Assembly (NCBI RefSeq): GCF_003369915.1
Contig: NC_046673.1
Span: 7,672,001 to 7,736,000 of the forward strand
From: Drosophila miranda
Lineage: Eukaryota; Arthropoda; Insecta; Diptera; Drosophilidae
Reading direction: 5' to 3'
DNA: 64,000 nt
Shown here: in pieces, positions 45,671 to 58,149 of the stretch
Position numbering within the stretch: position 1 is the first letter of the stretch
Layout: the number at the start of each line of letters is the position of its first letter
Made by a program: the position numbers and the translations under genes
Notes under the pieces: generated by a model
Seen by the model: the letters and a program-made list of their open reading frames with translations, nothing else
Told to the model about the DNA's origin: nothing
Databases searched by the model: none

Positions 45671-47200
45671 TAATACAAATATATAACACAAATAAATAAT
45701 ACTAAAAATAAATAAATAAACAAAAAATAAAAAAATTAATTATAGAATAAATTTAGAAAAATGAATTTAAAATAAATTTTAAAAAATAATTTAAAAAAAT
45801 AATATAAAAAAAAAATTATAAATAAATAATATAAAAAAAAAATTATAAATAAATAATAAATACTAAAAATAAATTAAAAAAAAAAGATTAAATAAGAAAT
45901 AAAATCGTTGAGAGAAATGTGAATCTCTCTAGCTCCAGCGCGCAAGCCGCTCTGTGAAGAGTAGGAGCCTGTGAGCATACAACACGATCAAAATGTCAAC
46001 CCAATCAATCATCGAACAAAATCTAGCATAATCTAGAATCTATAAAAAAAAAACATATTTGTGTTCAAAGTTTAGAGGGAGAAAGTTTTGCCATAAGAAA
46101 TGATTCGACTTTCGATACGATATAATTCATAAAATGTATAGAAATTATAGAAATATAGTCTAGAACAAAGAGAACACTCGTATATCATATTCTCTCGAAC
46201 ATTTAAAGGGTATATCCATTCGTGTGAGGCTATCCACAGGTCTTTCGGTGTCGGTTTCGCTTCTCTATTTGCTCTTCCCGTTGACGGTTTCTGACTGCTT
46301 GATTCTCCCTCTCTCAGAGGTTGTTCTTGGGTTCTTGGTTCTTGGTTTTTGTAAACAAAAGACCGTTAATTGACATAGAATTTTGAGGTTTATGCCCCTG
46401 TCCCGCCCGCTCTTTTGTCAAGCTAACAAAAATGATTTCCATAAAGTTTTCTTTTTAGTTTAGAACAAAAGCAGCCAGTCCCCTTATCCCTTATCGCACA
46501 CTCAGGCAGTTCAATAGCCTCTTGAACTATCGTCTGTGCCCCCCCGCCACTGTGACCTCTACTGATCATCAGATAATTGTGTGTGTGGGGGCGTGCTGTG
46601 GTTCGGTAGCTAATTGATGCCCAAATTTCAGTGATAAATGTCAGCCGATTGTCGGACAGCCGACTGCAGAGAGGTCAGAGTGGGGTTGACCCCAAAACAG
46701 GTGGACAAAGGAGAGCAAAAGAACCGTATTTATAGCCATAAGGGAATAGAAGATCAAAGTAAGGACTGAAACTCCACAGCAAGGCAAGAGTCCCCTTCGT
46801 TATTTGCTGAGAGCAAGCAGGAGATGGCTTCGTCTGAATCTCTGTTGCTGAGAGAGAGCGATAGAATGAAGAAGAGAGAGGAGAGAGAGAGAGCAAGGCG
46901 ACATCGTCCGATGTGTCGAGGGTCCATCCTTCAATGCGCTCTCTCGGGTCTCAGACAGATGGATGGACCCTCGAAAGAGTGCAGATGTGAGGAGGACGTG
47001 CAACCCGTCACTTTGTTAGGAAATTCACCTTGGAATGAAGCAGCAAGGGATAAGAAAGCTGCGACTGTGCACTGCTACACTGCGAGAAATGTAAGGAGCA
47101 GCCATCATTTTACCTTAGAAGAGAGATGCGCTGTCTTAACCAATTTGAAGGAATGAATATACCACAAAATGGATTTAATCGAATATTTTTGTGGGGTTTT
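45671..47200. other. Drak intron block
   Basis: An AT-rich stretch up to 45900, then unique sequence with a GA tract (46865-46893) and the inverted repeat at 46915-46973. No gene is supported. Confidence 0.45.
46915..46973. other. Inverted repeat, 14-bp perfect stem, 31-nt loop
   Basis: TCGAGGGTCCATCC at 46915-46928 pairs with GGATGGACCCTCGA at 46960-46973. The loop is CT-rich. It could be a cruciform or an RNA hairpin in the Drak pre-mRNA. Confidence 0.7.
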
Positions 47201-47209
47201 TTTAAATAT

Positions 47210-47480
47210 TTTTTTTTTGTATTTTGTATTTTGAAAAGACATTTTTGTATTTAAAATATTTTTTATTTTATTTTTTGTTATATTTTATTTTATATTTTAT
47301 TTTATATTTTATTTTATATTTTATTTTATTTTATATTCTATTTTTATTTATTTTTTTATGTTTTCTTGAAATTTTTTTTTTTTTGATTTATATTAATTTT
47401 TTTTATTTATTTTTTTATTATACTTATTTTTTTATTTATATTTATTTTGTATTATTTTGTATTAATATCAGGATTAAATG
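47210..47480. repeat. T-rich array (TATTTTATTTTATATTTTATTT)
   Basis: TTTATATTTTATT units between 47260 and 47340, then long T-runs interrupted by TTTATTTATT. Complementary in composition to the A-rich arrays elsewhere in the intron. Confidence 0.85.
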
Positions 47481-48495
47481 GATGTATCTGTACCGCAAAT
47501 ATTACTAAAGAGTCTTTAAAGCCAAAAAATTATATAAAAAATACTATACCAAAAATTATTATAATATCCCTGATTCCTGTTTCCTGTGCTTGTTGCTGTT
47601 TGGCTACAGTAAAAGTTGAGGTGTGATTAGAAATACTTTTGCCGACCAGAGCTGTAGAGCGATCTAGTACCTAATGCTTTTTGTCTGAGTGAAACAAAGG
47701 TATAAAACACACAAAAATTGTTTGTTAAAAACTTGAATTCTTTTCGTAACTCAATTTGCATATTGCCTATGGAAGAAACCAAAGCTAAATGAGGATTAAT
47801 TTGATCGATTAATTACATTCAACGCAGATTCCATGATTGAAAACGACTCATCATCATCATCGCGATGATGTTAATCATCTGTCAACATCTGCCCCACAGT
47901 CTGCCTCCTGTGGACCATTTTAGAGAGAGAGAGAAAAAAAGAGAGAACCGCAATTGAAATGTTGCTTTAATTGTGACTAATTAGTCATCAATATACTCGT
48001 TGTAGTAGCATGGAAAATAATTAAAAGATACGTCTATATAAGAGCAGGAAACTCGAAAGAGATCGAGAATGAATGAATGAGTGAGTGAGTGAGTGAATGA
48101 GTGAATCAATCAATCGGGCAATGCAAAAACAAGTTTACAGTGACCTTTGTTTAAAAACGAACTTCGACTGAAAGAAATATCAGCGATAATTCAAAGATAA
48201 TTTTTGTATTCTTTTAACAAGCGTTTCGATTGAAGATTGAAGGTGATTGAAGCCTAGGCCAGACCGAGGGGGGGGGGGGGGCGTATTATAATCATTATAA
48301 TAACTTTTTATTTCTTATGCAAATGAGCGTTGAGATTCATTTTTATTACATCTCCGCCTAGCTCGCGTTCTCCCATCTTAGTCACTATAAAACCATAAAA
48401 AAACAATTAAAAAAACAAGAAAAATGCCTGGCATAGCTGCTGATACCCTTTAGAGCGTGTATTCAAGAAATATAAATCTGGAGAGCCGATTGCTA
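47481..48495. other. Drak intron block
   Basis: Unique sequence with GAGTGAGTGAGTGAATGA repeats near 48072-48105 and a 14-G run at 48268-48281. No gene is supported. Confidence 0.45.
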
Positions 48496-48499
48496 ATAA

Positions 48500-48908
48500 A
48501 TTAAAAGAAAGTAATGAAATAAATAAATATAAAAATAATAATACAAAAAAAAATAAAAAAAAAATAAAAAAAAATATAAAAAATTAAATGAAAGGAAAAA
48601 ATAACAATATCATAAATAAATAAGAATAATAAATAAATAATAATAATAAATAAATAAATAATAATAATAATAAATAAATAATAATAATAAATAAATAATA
48701 ATAATAAATAAATAAAAATAATAAAATAAATCAATAATAATAATAATAAAATAAACCAATAATACTAATAATAAAATAAATCAATAATAATAATAATAAA
48801 ATAAATCAATAATAATAATAATAAAATAAATCAATAATAATAATAATAAAATAAATCAATAATAATAATAATTAATAAAATAAATAAAAATTACAACAAC
48901 AAAAATAA
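48500..48908. repeat. ATAATAATAAAATAAATCA array, 25-bp period, abutting a mini-me-like element
   Basis: From about 48725 the word TCAATAATAATAATAAT recurs every 25 bp (48781, 48806, 48831). Left of this are AATAAATAATAATAAT repeats. The array runs directly into the element at 48909. Confidence 0.92.
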
Positions 48909-49567
48909 AACGAGGGGGAACGTTGTGAGTTGCAGCGGACACCGCAACTCCACAGTTATACCCGATACTAAGTCAGTAGGAGAGAGAGCCACTCCGGCAG
49001 ACGCCGCTAATTTGAACGACACGACAAAGAGTGCGTGCGAGAGAGACAGAAAATCAGTCTGATCGTGACGTCGGGGGCTGCGTAGCCAGTGCAAATTGAT
49101 TTGTTCCTTTTGGCTATAAAAATGATCTGATCTGATCCAGATTTAGCAATCTGATAGATATGATCATTATCTATCATTCTGCGTTTTTAGTTTTCTCGTA
49201 TCCTCAATATTGTGGATGCAACAGATTTTCGTCCTTTGTGGGGGCGGAAGTGGGCGGGGCGAAGTTTTGAAATATTTTTGTAGCAGTGACATATCACAGA
49301 AGTCTGGATCCAAAACATCGTTGCTCTAGCTCTTATAGTCTTTGAGCACTAGGCGCTAATAGGGACGGACAGACGGACAGACGGACGGACGGACAGACGG
49401 ACAGACGGACAGACAGACATGGCTCAATCGACTCGGCTATTGATGCTGATCAAGAATATATATACTTTATGGGGTCGGAAACGATTCCTTCTAGACGTTA
49501 CACACATCCACTTTTACCACAAATCTAATATACCCCAATACTCATTTTGAGTATCGGGTATAAAAAG
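48909..49567 (+). mobile_element. Mini-me/DINE-1-like element, copy 2 (short)
   Basis: Same ends and same order as copy 1 (AACGAGGGGGAACG, stem GAGTTGC..GCAACTC, TATACCCGATACT, and AGTATCGGGTATA at the right), but with only one internal GGGGGCGGAAG unit (49225-49260). The tetranucleotide tract at 49363-49420 mixes GGACAGAC and GGAC. It is 659 bp against 992 bp for copy 1. Confidence 0.8.
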
Positions 49568-50985
49568 AAACCAGGCACCGTAATCATTATGATCTATATA
49601 TTTTCAAAATCAATCAAAAAACGTTTGTTTGTTTATTTTTTTAATGATTTTCTTTTTTTATAGTGATATTATTAATTAACCATTATAATTATATTTGATT
49701 TTTTAAATCAATAAATTATAAATTTTCGAATTAAAAAAAGTCATCAAAAAATGTATGAAAATCTTTAAGCCATTGTTTTGGTAGAAAAAAATAAAATAAA
49801 ATAAATAAAACATTATTTACATTATGCGGTATCAAGAGCGGTATAGATCTGCTTTCTATAGCCATGGAATACTCTGCGAGTACTATTCCGAGGGTATGCG
49901 AGGAATTCGAGGCGTGGGCGATACTATCTGCACAAATACTTCCAGATTTCCGCTCCATTACTCACTGGGAAAGGAGATATGGACGTGGATATGGACGGAG
50001 ACGGTGACGGGGGGTACTCGCATGTCGCATGTCGTAGGCTCTCGTAGTCGTAGTCGTAGTCTTACAACAGCAATAACCATCAATTATCGTCTGTCAACTG
50101 TGAGTCTTGTAATGTGTATCTCGCAGATACAGATACATGGCTTGCAGTGCAGATTATATTGATGGATATATATTTTTTATTATTTTTTATTGCGAAAAAT
50201 GTTTTATTCATAATTAATTGATTTTTTTTATGGCCCAGCTGCTTATTATAATGATTCCCGGGCAATCCGAACCGATTCGATTCGAGCCGATTGTTACATA
50301 ATAATAATCTTTTTTTGCACAGATTTTTTTGGAGTATTTTTTTTTGGCTTGTTTTGTTGGTATTTTGTGAAAGGTACACACACACACACACACAACGGGA
50401 GATTGTGGCCACGGACTCTGTCTCTGAGAGCAAAGGAAAAAAGAGTTCAATAAACCGCATGGAATTCAAATCTATTGACCCAAAAAAAAAACAACAAAAC
50501 AAAAAAAATACCCCAGCGGTGTACGAATACGAGTATCTGCAGTAAATGGCAATTGAAAGACACAGTTCCACAGATACAAGATCGTATGCCACACTAAAAA
50601 TAATAATATCAATGCAAAATCATTAAGAAAACAATGAGCAATCACAAAGCAGAAGGAGGAACAGCGTAGGACGGATTGGGGCCGGGGTGGGGTCCTCTCT
50701 GGTCCAGGTCCAGGTCCAGGCCAAGGCCAAAAACAGCAGGAAGACACAGCGAGAGACGAGGGAGAGCGAGAAATATTCAAGTGGGACAAGGCCAAGATAA
50801 TTTACGGAATTGCGGAATTGATAATCAAGGGAAAGATCGATCGATCGAATGATCGAAGCATGAGATAACAGCCGGGGAAAAGGGAAGGAAGTGGGGCGAT
50901 TATCATTATGGGTTTGGCGCTTTTAATGTTTATCCAATAATCGTTTTTGGAAAGAGAAAGGAGAGAAGACAGGAACAGGAGACGG
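49568..50985. other. Drak intron block
   Basis: An AT-rich stretch to ~49810, then unique sequence with TAGTCGTAGTCGTAG at 50045-50062, (AC)n at 50375-50394 and GGTCCAGGTCCAGG near 50700-50722. No gene is supported. Confidence 0.45.
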
Positions 50986-50994
50986 GCCTGCAGA

Positions 50995-51225
50995 AACTGA
51001 GGCTGGGATCGGCCGAGGATCGATGGGGGATCGGCCGGGGATCGGCCGGGGATCTGCCGGGGATCTGCCGGGGGTTGGTCTGGGGATCTGCCTGGGATCT
51101 GCCGAGGATCTTCAAGGGATCTGTCTGCGATCTGCCTGTGTTCTTTCGGGGATCTTCCTTGGATGTGCCAGCGATCGGCCTGCGATCTGCCTGTGTTCTT
51201 TCGGGGTTCTGCCTGGGGATATACG
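50995..51225. repeat. GGGGATCTGCC / GGGATCGGCC minisatellite
   Basis: About fifteen to eighteen degenerate copies of a 10-13 bp unit, GGGATCKGCC, with CTGTGTTCTTTCGG variants that occur twice near 51135 and 51190. Confidence 0.88.
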
Positions 51226-52100
51226 ACCTATCGGGAGCTAGAATCTTCGTTGATTTTTCTCGATTTCTCTACCAAAACATTCCAATCTTTAGCCCCCTTT
51301 CTTCCCCCCATCCCCACATTGCATTGCGTATACGCAGCATGTGATGCCTCTGGCTTGAACAGATATATTTTTGTTGCTGTTGTTGTTGTTGTTGTTTTGT
51401 ATTTTTATGGACTACCTTGAACGACCTTGCCGCCATTTAGGCGCCTGCTAAACAACAAACTTGGTCAAAATGCATTAACAAAATCACAAAATACGAGAAA
51501 AACCGCACGAGAGTCGCGCTCTGTCGATATTCGGTTTCGGTTCGATCGTGCCACCTGTTACCCGTCCCCCTTGCCCCCCTGCCAGCCCCCCTGTCTGGCT
51601 ATACATTTTGGATATTTTTCGATTCGAATCGGTTACGCTTTTTTTTAATGTTGTTTCTGCTGCGTTTTCCAGAGTGCGTGCTGTGTGGGCTGTACTTTGG
51701 TCAGCGACAGCCACGGCGACGATGATATGGTGTCATCATTGACACCAGAGACGGACAAGAAAGCCCAAACCCAATGAACGATCAACAAGAGATTAAATAC
51801 GAAATGTATAAAAAATCCACAAGACACCCACTCGCCGTCGGGCTCCATCAGGCTGCGTCGGGCCTTTGAATCACTGAATTTGTCCAGCTCTTGTTTCCTC
51901 CTCTTCTTCGCTCTTTCTTTATACAAATGATGTATCGGTGTATTGTCTGTGCCTACACCTGTCCTTGTTGTTCGTTTAATTGTGACACGAATCTGTAGAT
52001 ACAAGGGGGGGGGAGAGACCGGGGATTGGTCTTGGTGTGGGGCGAAAGCTAAACTTACGTAGAAGTAATGAGATCTGCCACTAGAGAAGTGGAAAGCAAA
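51226..52100. other. Drak intron block
   Basis: (TTG)n at 51370-51396 and a run of G at 52004-52012; otherwise unique. No gene is supported. Confidence 0.45.
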
Positions 52101-52104
52101 AGCT

Positions 52105-52345
52105 GAGCCCCCATCATGCACATGCAATGCACGTTGTTTTTCTCGGGCATTCTCCATGGCAGCAGTCGCTTGTGCCTTCTAGTCCAGCACCGAAAAGCCA
52201 CCCCCTCCGCAAAAACTCATCTCCCGTCATGCAATTGCATGTATTTTGTTTTTGTCGGGCAGTTTTCGGGCAATCGCTTGGGCTTTCGAGTCGAGCAACC
52301 CCCTCAGCAAAAGCTGACCCCCCCATCATGCACATGCCATGTATG
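52105..52345. repeat. Diverged tandem repeat of about 110 bp
   Basis: Three starts share (C/T)CCC(C/G)TCATGCA with CATGCA or CATGCC words (near 52110, 52222, 52322). The two full units also share TCGGGCA, CGCTTG(T/G)GC, TTC(T/G)AGTC and AGCA(A/C)C, then CAAAA(A/G)CT. Confidence 0.75.
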
Positions 52346-53330
52346 TAGAACGGATCCTTAGCTCAGAGTGAGAAATGAAAGAGAATCCTCTTGGGAATAC
52401 ACCAAAAAGCAGAACAAAAATGAAAAGAAACTCTCCAAAAATGTATTGAGGACACATCCAGGGGGAAGAAAAGAAGCAGAGTTCCCACAATCTATAAAAA
52501 AAGACTGGAGGTAGAACATCATTGATCTCATCAAAAGAATCTCTCCCATCGTCTGGTAACGGCAGAGTGGCAGAATGGCTGAAGGGCGTGCTATATAGAC
52601 CAAGAACAAATGACTTAATCAGCCTGAGACCAAGAAAACTTTCCCTGAAACAATGGAGGCAACAAATTTGCAGGCCCCTGGCCTCTGGCTGGGGGGGGCT
52701 CTAACTGTTCCATGCCAAAAGCAAAGAAAGCCAACGACAAAGCCCAAGTGCTGAAAGCCAGACCGTGTGCCAAGGCATGTGTCAATGATTCGTGTAAAGG
52801 CCTTTGGTTCAACCTTGAACTTGATTTCGACCATGCGCATTTCGCAATATACAAAATATATATATATATTTAATTAAAATCGGATTTAAAGAGTTTGGCA
52901 CGTAGCCGAAAGAATCGTGACAAGAAATGTGGCAAAAAAAAAATTCTATATCGAGCAAAGCCAGAGCCAAGACTGGGATCGAAATCTTTGGCTTTGGCTA
53001 ACAACTGAGTGACTGTTTTGACTGTTTATGGCCTGAACACGACATCGATTTGGCAATCAAAAAAGGAACGACAGGCGGAACATGAAAATGGCACCGCAAA
53101 AAGTTTGTAGAATCTCAAACTGGAGCCAAAAATGAAACAGATTTCAAACGAGACGTAAGAAAATCTACATCTAAGCGGATACATCTGAAAGTTCTTTAGA
53201 AAGAAATACAATCCACAATCCACAATCTACAGTCCTAATGTCAATAATAAAACTGAAAATATATCAAACGACTCGCATGCTATTGACACATACAAGACAC
53301 ATGTGGCCATAAAGGAAAATCAAGTAACCA
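52346..53330. other. Drak intron block
   Basis: Unique sequence. A stretch near 52555 (GGCAGAGTGGCAGAATGG) has a passing likeness to a tRNA 5' end but no tRNA fold follows. No gene is supported. Confidence 0.45.
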
Positions 53331-54150
53331 TTATCTTGATTACAAATGGGGTACATATTCATATACTATATATACACTCGGAGAAAACAAGTGTTTGAAA
53401 TTGTAATTGTATTTGCATTCAAAAATGTAGAGAAAATTTACAAATATACAAATATTTTATTGAAAAATGTTTTCTTTCTTATTCAAAATAAATTGAATAA
53501 ATATTTTGTTTTTATATATATACTCAGAGAAAAATGCCTGAAATTTGCTTTAAAAAAAAAATATTTTGTTTTTTAATTTTATATTGAATTAAAAATACTT
53601 ACAAACCTAAAAAAACAAGAAGAAAAAAAACAAAATTTAGTTAAAATTGTACATAGAAAATGTGTTGTTTCGCTTGGGTTTTGGGATTTTATTCTACCTT
53701 GATGAAAAGATATTTTGTTATTTTTTTTTATTATTTTTAAATTGTTTTTATTCTTTTTTATTATTTTTTTTTTTAATTTATTCTTTTTACTATTTTTATA
53801 TTTTTTTTTTCGCTTAAATTTTGACATTAATATACAAATAATTGATTGGAAAATGTCTTTTTTTATACGCTCAGGGGAAAAATGACTAAAATTTGTTTTA
53901 AAAATGTGTATATATTTTTTTTTTGGGTGTAATTTTTTATTTTACTATACAAAATTATAGCAGATGGAAATAAAATAAAATAAAATAAAATAAAAAATGT
54001 AGTGACAATTTTACAAAGAAAAGGTGTTTTTATCGCTTGCGATTTGGAATTTTGTTTAATTTTATAAAATATTAATATTTTTTTTTTTCGCTTACATTTT
54101 AGTCCTAAAAATATTAAATATTTAATTGCTGTGGCATTTTTTGCGCCGAG
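53330..54150. repeat. AT-rich region with recurring ACTC(G/A)GAGAAAA unit
   Basis: TATATACACTCGGAGAAAA (53366), TATACTCAGAGAAAAATG (53517) and TACGCTCAGGGGAAAAATG (53866) each precede a GAAATT/AAAATTTG stretch. This suggests an old diverged repeat or non-coding insertion. A short (AAAAT)n at 53970-53995 also lies here. Confidence 0.55.
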
Positions 54151-54456
54151 TGTATGGAAAAACCAAAGCCAAAGCCTTGTTTTTTATTTTTTCTTGCAAA
54201 GAAATCTTCCGAACACCAGAGACAGAGACAGACAAACACCTAAGCAAATAAGTGTCTTATGAATGTGTTTTGTCTAGTTTTAATTAGCATAATTTACATG
54301 CAAATGCTAAATAGAACGGGCACTGCGACAGGGGCCAGGGGACTGTGGATAGAGGGGGTGCCTGCCACAGATCAATTGTGAAATGTGTCGAGTGGCTATG
54401 GAAGTCGGATTTGACAGGCAATCAGAGAAAGAGAGACAGACAGACCGAGAGGGAGG

Positions 54457-54487
<31 letters not shown>

Positions 54488-54699
54488 TGACGAGATGACG
54501 CTCGGGCGTGTTCCAGTGTCAAATTAGTCGCCATTAAAACGCTCCAAAGCGGGTTACGGAGCAGCAGGAACGGACGGGGGGGGGGCAACAACAAAAAAAG
54601 AGTAATAAAATGATAAATCATAGATCGAATCGGAATACACTCGTATAAATATGAAATTGCAATTGGAATTGCCATATTTTGTTTGGCCCTCCGCTTATG
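54151..54699. other. Drak intron block with GA tract
   Basis: GAGACAGAGACAGACA at 54220-54236 and (GA)n at 54452-54484. No gene is supported. Confidence 0.5.
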
Positions 54700-54704
54700 G
54701 GGCG

Positions 54705-54815
54705 GCTAGAAACGCTAGCGTTTTGCGCGCGCGTTTTGGCGCGTCAATACCGCCACCCGCGCACACAATCGCGCGGAAAACGCGATCAAAGGCAATGCGC
54801 GCGCGCGCGCGATTC
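54705..54815. promoter_or_regulatory. CpG-dense cluster with GCGC and TTTTGGCGCG sites
   Basis: Within 110 bp of an otherwise AT-rich intron there are TTTTGCGCGCGCG, TTTTGGCGCG, TCGCGCGGAAAACGCG and a (GC)n run (54798-54812). TTTTGGCGCG resembles an E2F site (TTTSSCGC type). Confidence 0.4.
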
Positions 54816-57800
54816 TGTCTCTCTCTCTATCGACAAAAAGATACCAAATGTAGATAGTGGAGACTCTTGATCATTGCCTTTTTCCGTGTTCGCCCCAAAA
54901 CGGGGCAACATTTGTGCTGTGGCGCCGCAACAGCCACAACATCGATGCAGAATAAACGCGCTCGCGACAGAAACCGCCAGGCAGCGTCAGCTCATGATTT
55001 AATGCGGTTTTCAGTTGCCCAGTTGTTTGCAACGTCAAACTTCAATTAGCTTTTTAACTTATAAACTTAAACGTTCAATAAATTGTTGGACCGCCGCCTC
55101 CCCACATCCCCACCAAAGCCCCCACCCCCACAGGGGGCTAGAAAATTCCATAGACATCGATGCAAACACGTTTTGTGCGCCAGAGGAGTAGATGGAAAAA
55201 GAAAGGGGGTCGGGGCTCGGGGGGCTTTGGGGCGGGAAAGCTCTACCCCAAAAGAAAAGTCGGAACTGGCGAACCGACGAAAGGCTTTCAATTTGTTTGC
55301 ACATGGAATGATCCTCCTGCCCCAGGGCCCATGGAGCTCTATGGCTGCTCGGAGCATTGATTTATGCATGCAAAAGATACAGATACAATAAACGAGGAAA
55401 TGGAGTGAGTCAGAGCCCGTACCCGGATTAAACCCCGATGCGGAATAGAAGGAAACAAATTGAATTTTCGCACGCGGAAAGCCCTCCCATCGATGGATGG
55501 AAATGGACGGGATGTGGGCGGGAGATGGGACAACTTTGACCCAATTACAGCCGAGGGAAAGCCAGAGCTGAGTGGAGATCAAGGATGTGCTTAATCTGAA
55601 GGGAAGATTGGACCCGCAATGAATAAAAACGGAATATTGGCGTGGCTAATACTCAAATTCCCATTTTTATGAATCACTCGTGAATCATTCAACCAAAAAA
55701 CAAAACAAAAAACCCCAAACGAGGCAGTCACAACATTTGCAGTTAATTACAGTTAGTTATTACCCCCCTTTCCCCCTTGTAAAGGCCGCTCATATTAGAA
55801 CAAACTGTGGGAGCGTTTTGAAAGCGTTTTCAGACGCGTGCAAAAACGCTTTTCGTTCCTCGTCGCTGCTTTACAGTCGTTTAAGCCTTTAAGCCCCTCT
55901 GGCCACTGCAACAGTGACAGCGAGAAACTGCTACTGCGACTGCGGCTGCGATTAGTGATAGTGGAAGCGAATGCATTAGCGACTAAAACAGCGATAGCGA
56001 CTAAAACAGCGAGTGGCAGTGGCAGCCTTTGTTTATTTGCCGCCAACATCGGCGGCCGATTAATGTGCAGGCAATATTTATTGTCTTAACAATATATTTA
56101 TGCAATAATTGCATTGAAGTGGTGCCATTAATTATCTTTTTGCCACCTCTTCTCCTCTCTCTCGCACTCTCTCGTCCGCCCACACATGCCTTGGCGGAAG
56201 CGGTTTTGTGGATGACCTTAAGTGGTTTGCATCTCCACTAAAAAACGGCGCCGGTGCCGCTGCCGCTGCCGCTGCCGCATTGCACAATCGAAACAGGCCA
56301 CCCGCTCACCCGCCAGCCAGTCGATGGTTGCTGTCTTGTCTGTGGCTTGAGACTACCCAAAATGCAGGCAACAGTGGAAACTGCCTACAGGGGAAGGCTA
56401 GACGCAAATCAGAAATGAGTTTCAAACTAAAAAAGAGAGATTTTTGCACCAGATAAACCTACCTTATTTATAAATTTTCTTTATCAATTTCAAAATTTTT
56501 TTTATAAAAACAGAATTGAAATAATTTTTAAATAGAAATTATTAAAAATAAAATTTTTTTCCTAGATTTTAGTATTACAAAAATTAGAATTAGAATTGGA
56601 ATCCAACCTACCTTCTTTATAAATTTATAAATTTTTTGTAAAAAGATTTTTAGTAATTTTAAAACAAAAATTATTAAAAAAAAGTTTTTTTTTTAGATTT
56701 TAGTATACAAAAAATTGGAATTAAAATTGGAGTCCACCTACAATTACTGGGTCAACTTTTTCGTCTTTTTTTCGCCTCAATCGAGTGTTTACTGTGTGCT
56801 TTTCAGCCCCGCTATTACCCGCTGCGTTTTGGCCGCGTTTTCAGTCGCTAATTTATATTTTTTTTCGCGGGTGGTCGCACACGTGTCGAGGGCGTGGCTT
56901 CAATTGTAGAAAAAAACAACAAAAATCCAGCAGCTGTCCAAATTTAAAAATTGTGGACTCTTTTTGGGGGGCGAGGCAGATCTGCCAGGGTATCCAAAGG
57001 TTCGTTCTAAAATAAATAAAAATCGCATCTAGCTCTCATTTCTTGTTTTTTGCTTTTTTTTTTTTATTATGTATTTTTTATTTAAATTGAAAATAAAAGA
57101 CAACTCTTTTGAACTATTGCCGACACGACGACATAACGAGCGGACATTCGTCTGTGGCTGTGGCTGTGGCTGTTTCTGTTGCTGGATTGCTTGGGGGCAG
57201 CCGTTGCTAAATGCAAATTACAAAAAAAAAAGTCTACAAATCAAGCAGAACAACAACAGCAATCGCAGAGCGGGGTGGGGGGAAGCACCCACCAGAAGAA
57301 CAGCGATAAAGGGAGCCTTGGGTGCGGGGTGAGATACGAGATATGAGCAGCGAAGCTAGGCCATGGCTTCTCTTCATCTTATCACCGCCTCCCCCCATCC
57401 CCAATGACCCACACTCGCAGCCCCCAGGCCAAAAGAAAAATTCAATTATTTTTTGGGGCCCTTCGAGTCTTCAAATGTTCAAAAATTATAAGGAATTCCT
57501 TTCTTTTTGGCTCTCGTACTGCCTATCTTTTGGAAGATTCCAAGAGAGTTTTCTTTAAATGAAAGGAAATTCTTGTAGGATTATTTTCCAGTGTTTCCAG
57601 TAGCTCCCACATGCGGCTCGCAGCGGAATGCTTAAGGAAATGCCCAAAAATAGTAAACAACATAAATGTCATGTGCCTGATGCGTGTAGTGTATTCTTGG
57701 GTGCGTTCTTTCATTGCGTTTTGATACATTTTTCCATTTTCTTTGCTTGTTTTTCTTTCGATAACAATACCCAGAGCGACATTTGTTTGTTTTGTTATCG

Positions 57801-58125
57801 TCACGCCTCTCTCTCTCTCTTGCTCTCTCTCTCTCTCTCTCTCTGACCCCACTCGATCCTCGCTGGGGTGGAGGAGGAAACAGAACTGTGAGACCGACTT
57901 GAGGCGGACCGACAGCGACTACTGTTGCTGCATTTTAATTTATTTCGTTGTGCCATTTTACGCAAATTGAGGACAAGAAACAACAACAAAAACAACAACC
58001 AATGCTCACGCAATGCGGGCTCCCATCTAATAGTCTAGTCGTTGCTTCATTCTGTTTCTTCTGTTGATAAGAAATTGTCATTGACGATGATTAGAGGCAG
58101 AGGAGGAGGAAACAAGATCTCGTCT
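54816..58125. other. Drak intron block
   Basis: Unique sequence with AT-rich 56455-56740, CTGTGGCTGTGGCTGT at 57152-57175 and (CT)n at 57806-57844. No gene is supported. Confidence 0.45.
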
Positions 58126-58149
58126 CGAATAACAATTGTATTAATGTGT

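Noticed and set aside
45222..45723. Three overlapping Ile/Tyr/Phe minus-strand frames of ~155 codons
   Set aside because: All three frames stay open because the 13-bp unit lacks minus-strand stops; not protein genes.
52553..52640. tRNA-like start (GGCAGAGTGGCAGAATGG)
   Set aside because: No matching acceptor stem, T-loop GTTCRA or anticodon arm can be placed.
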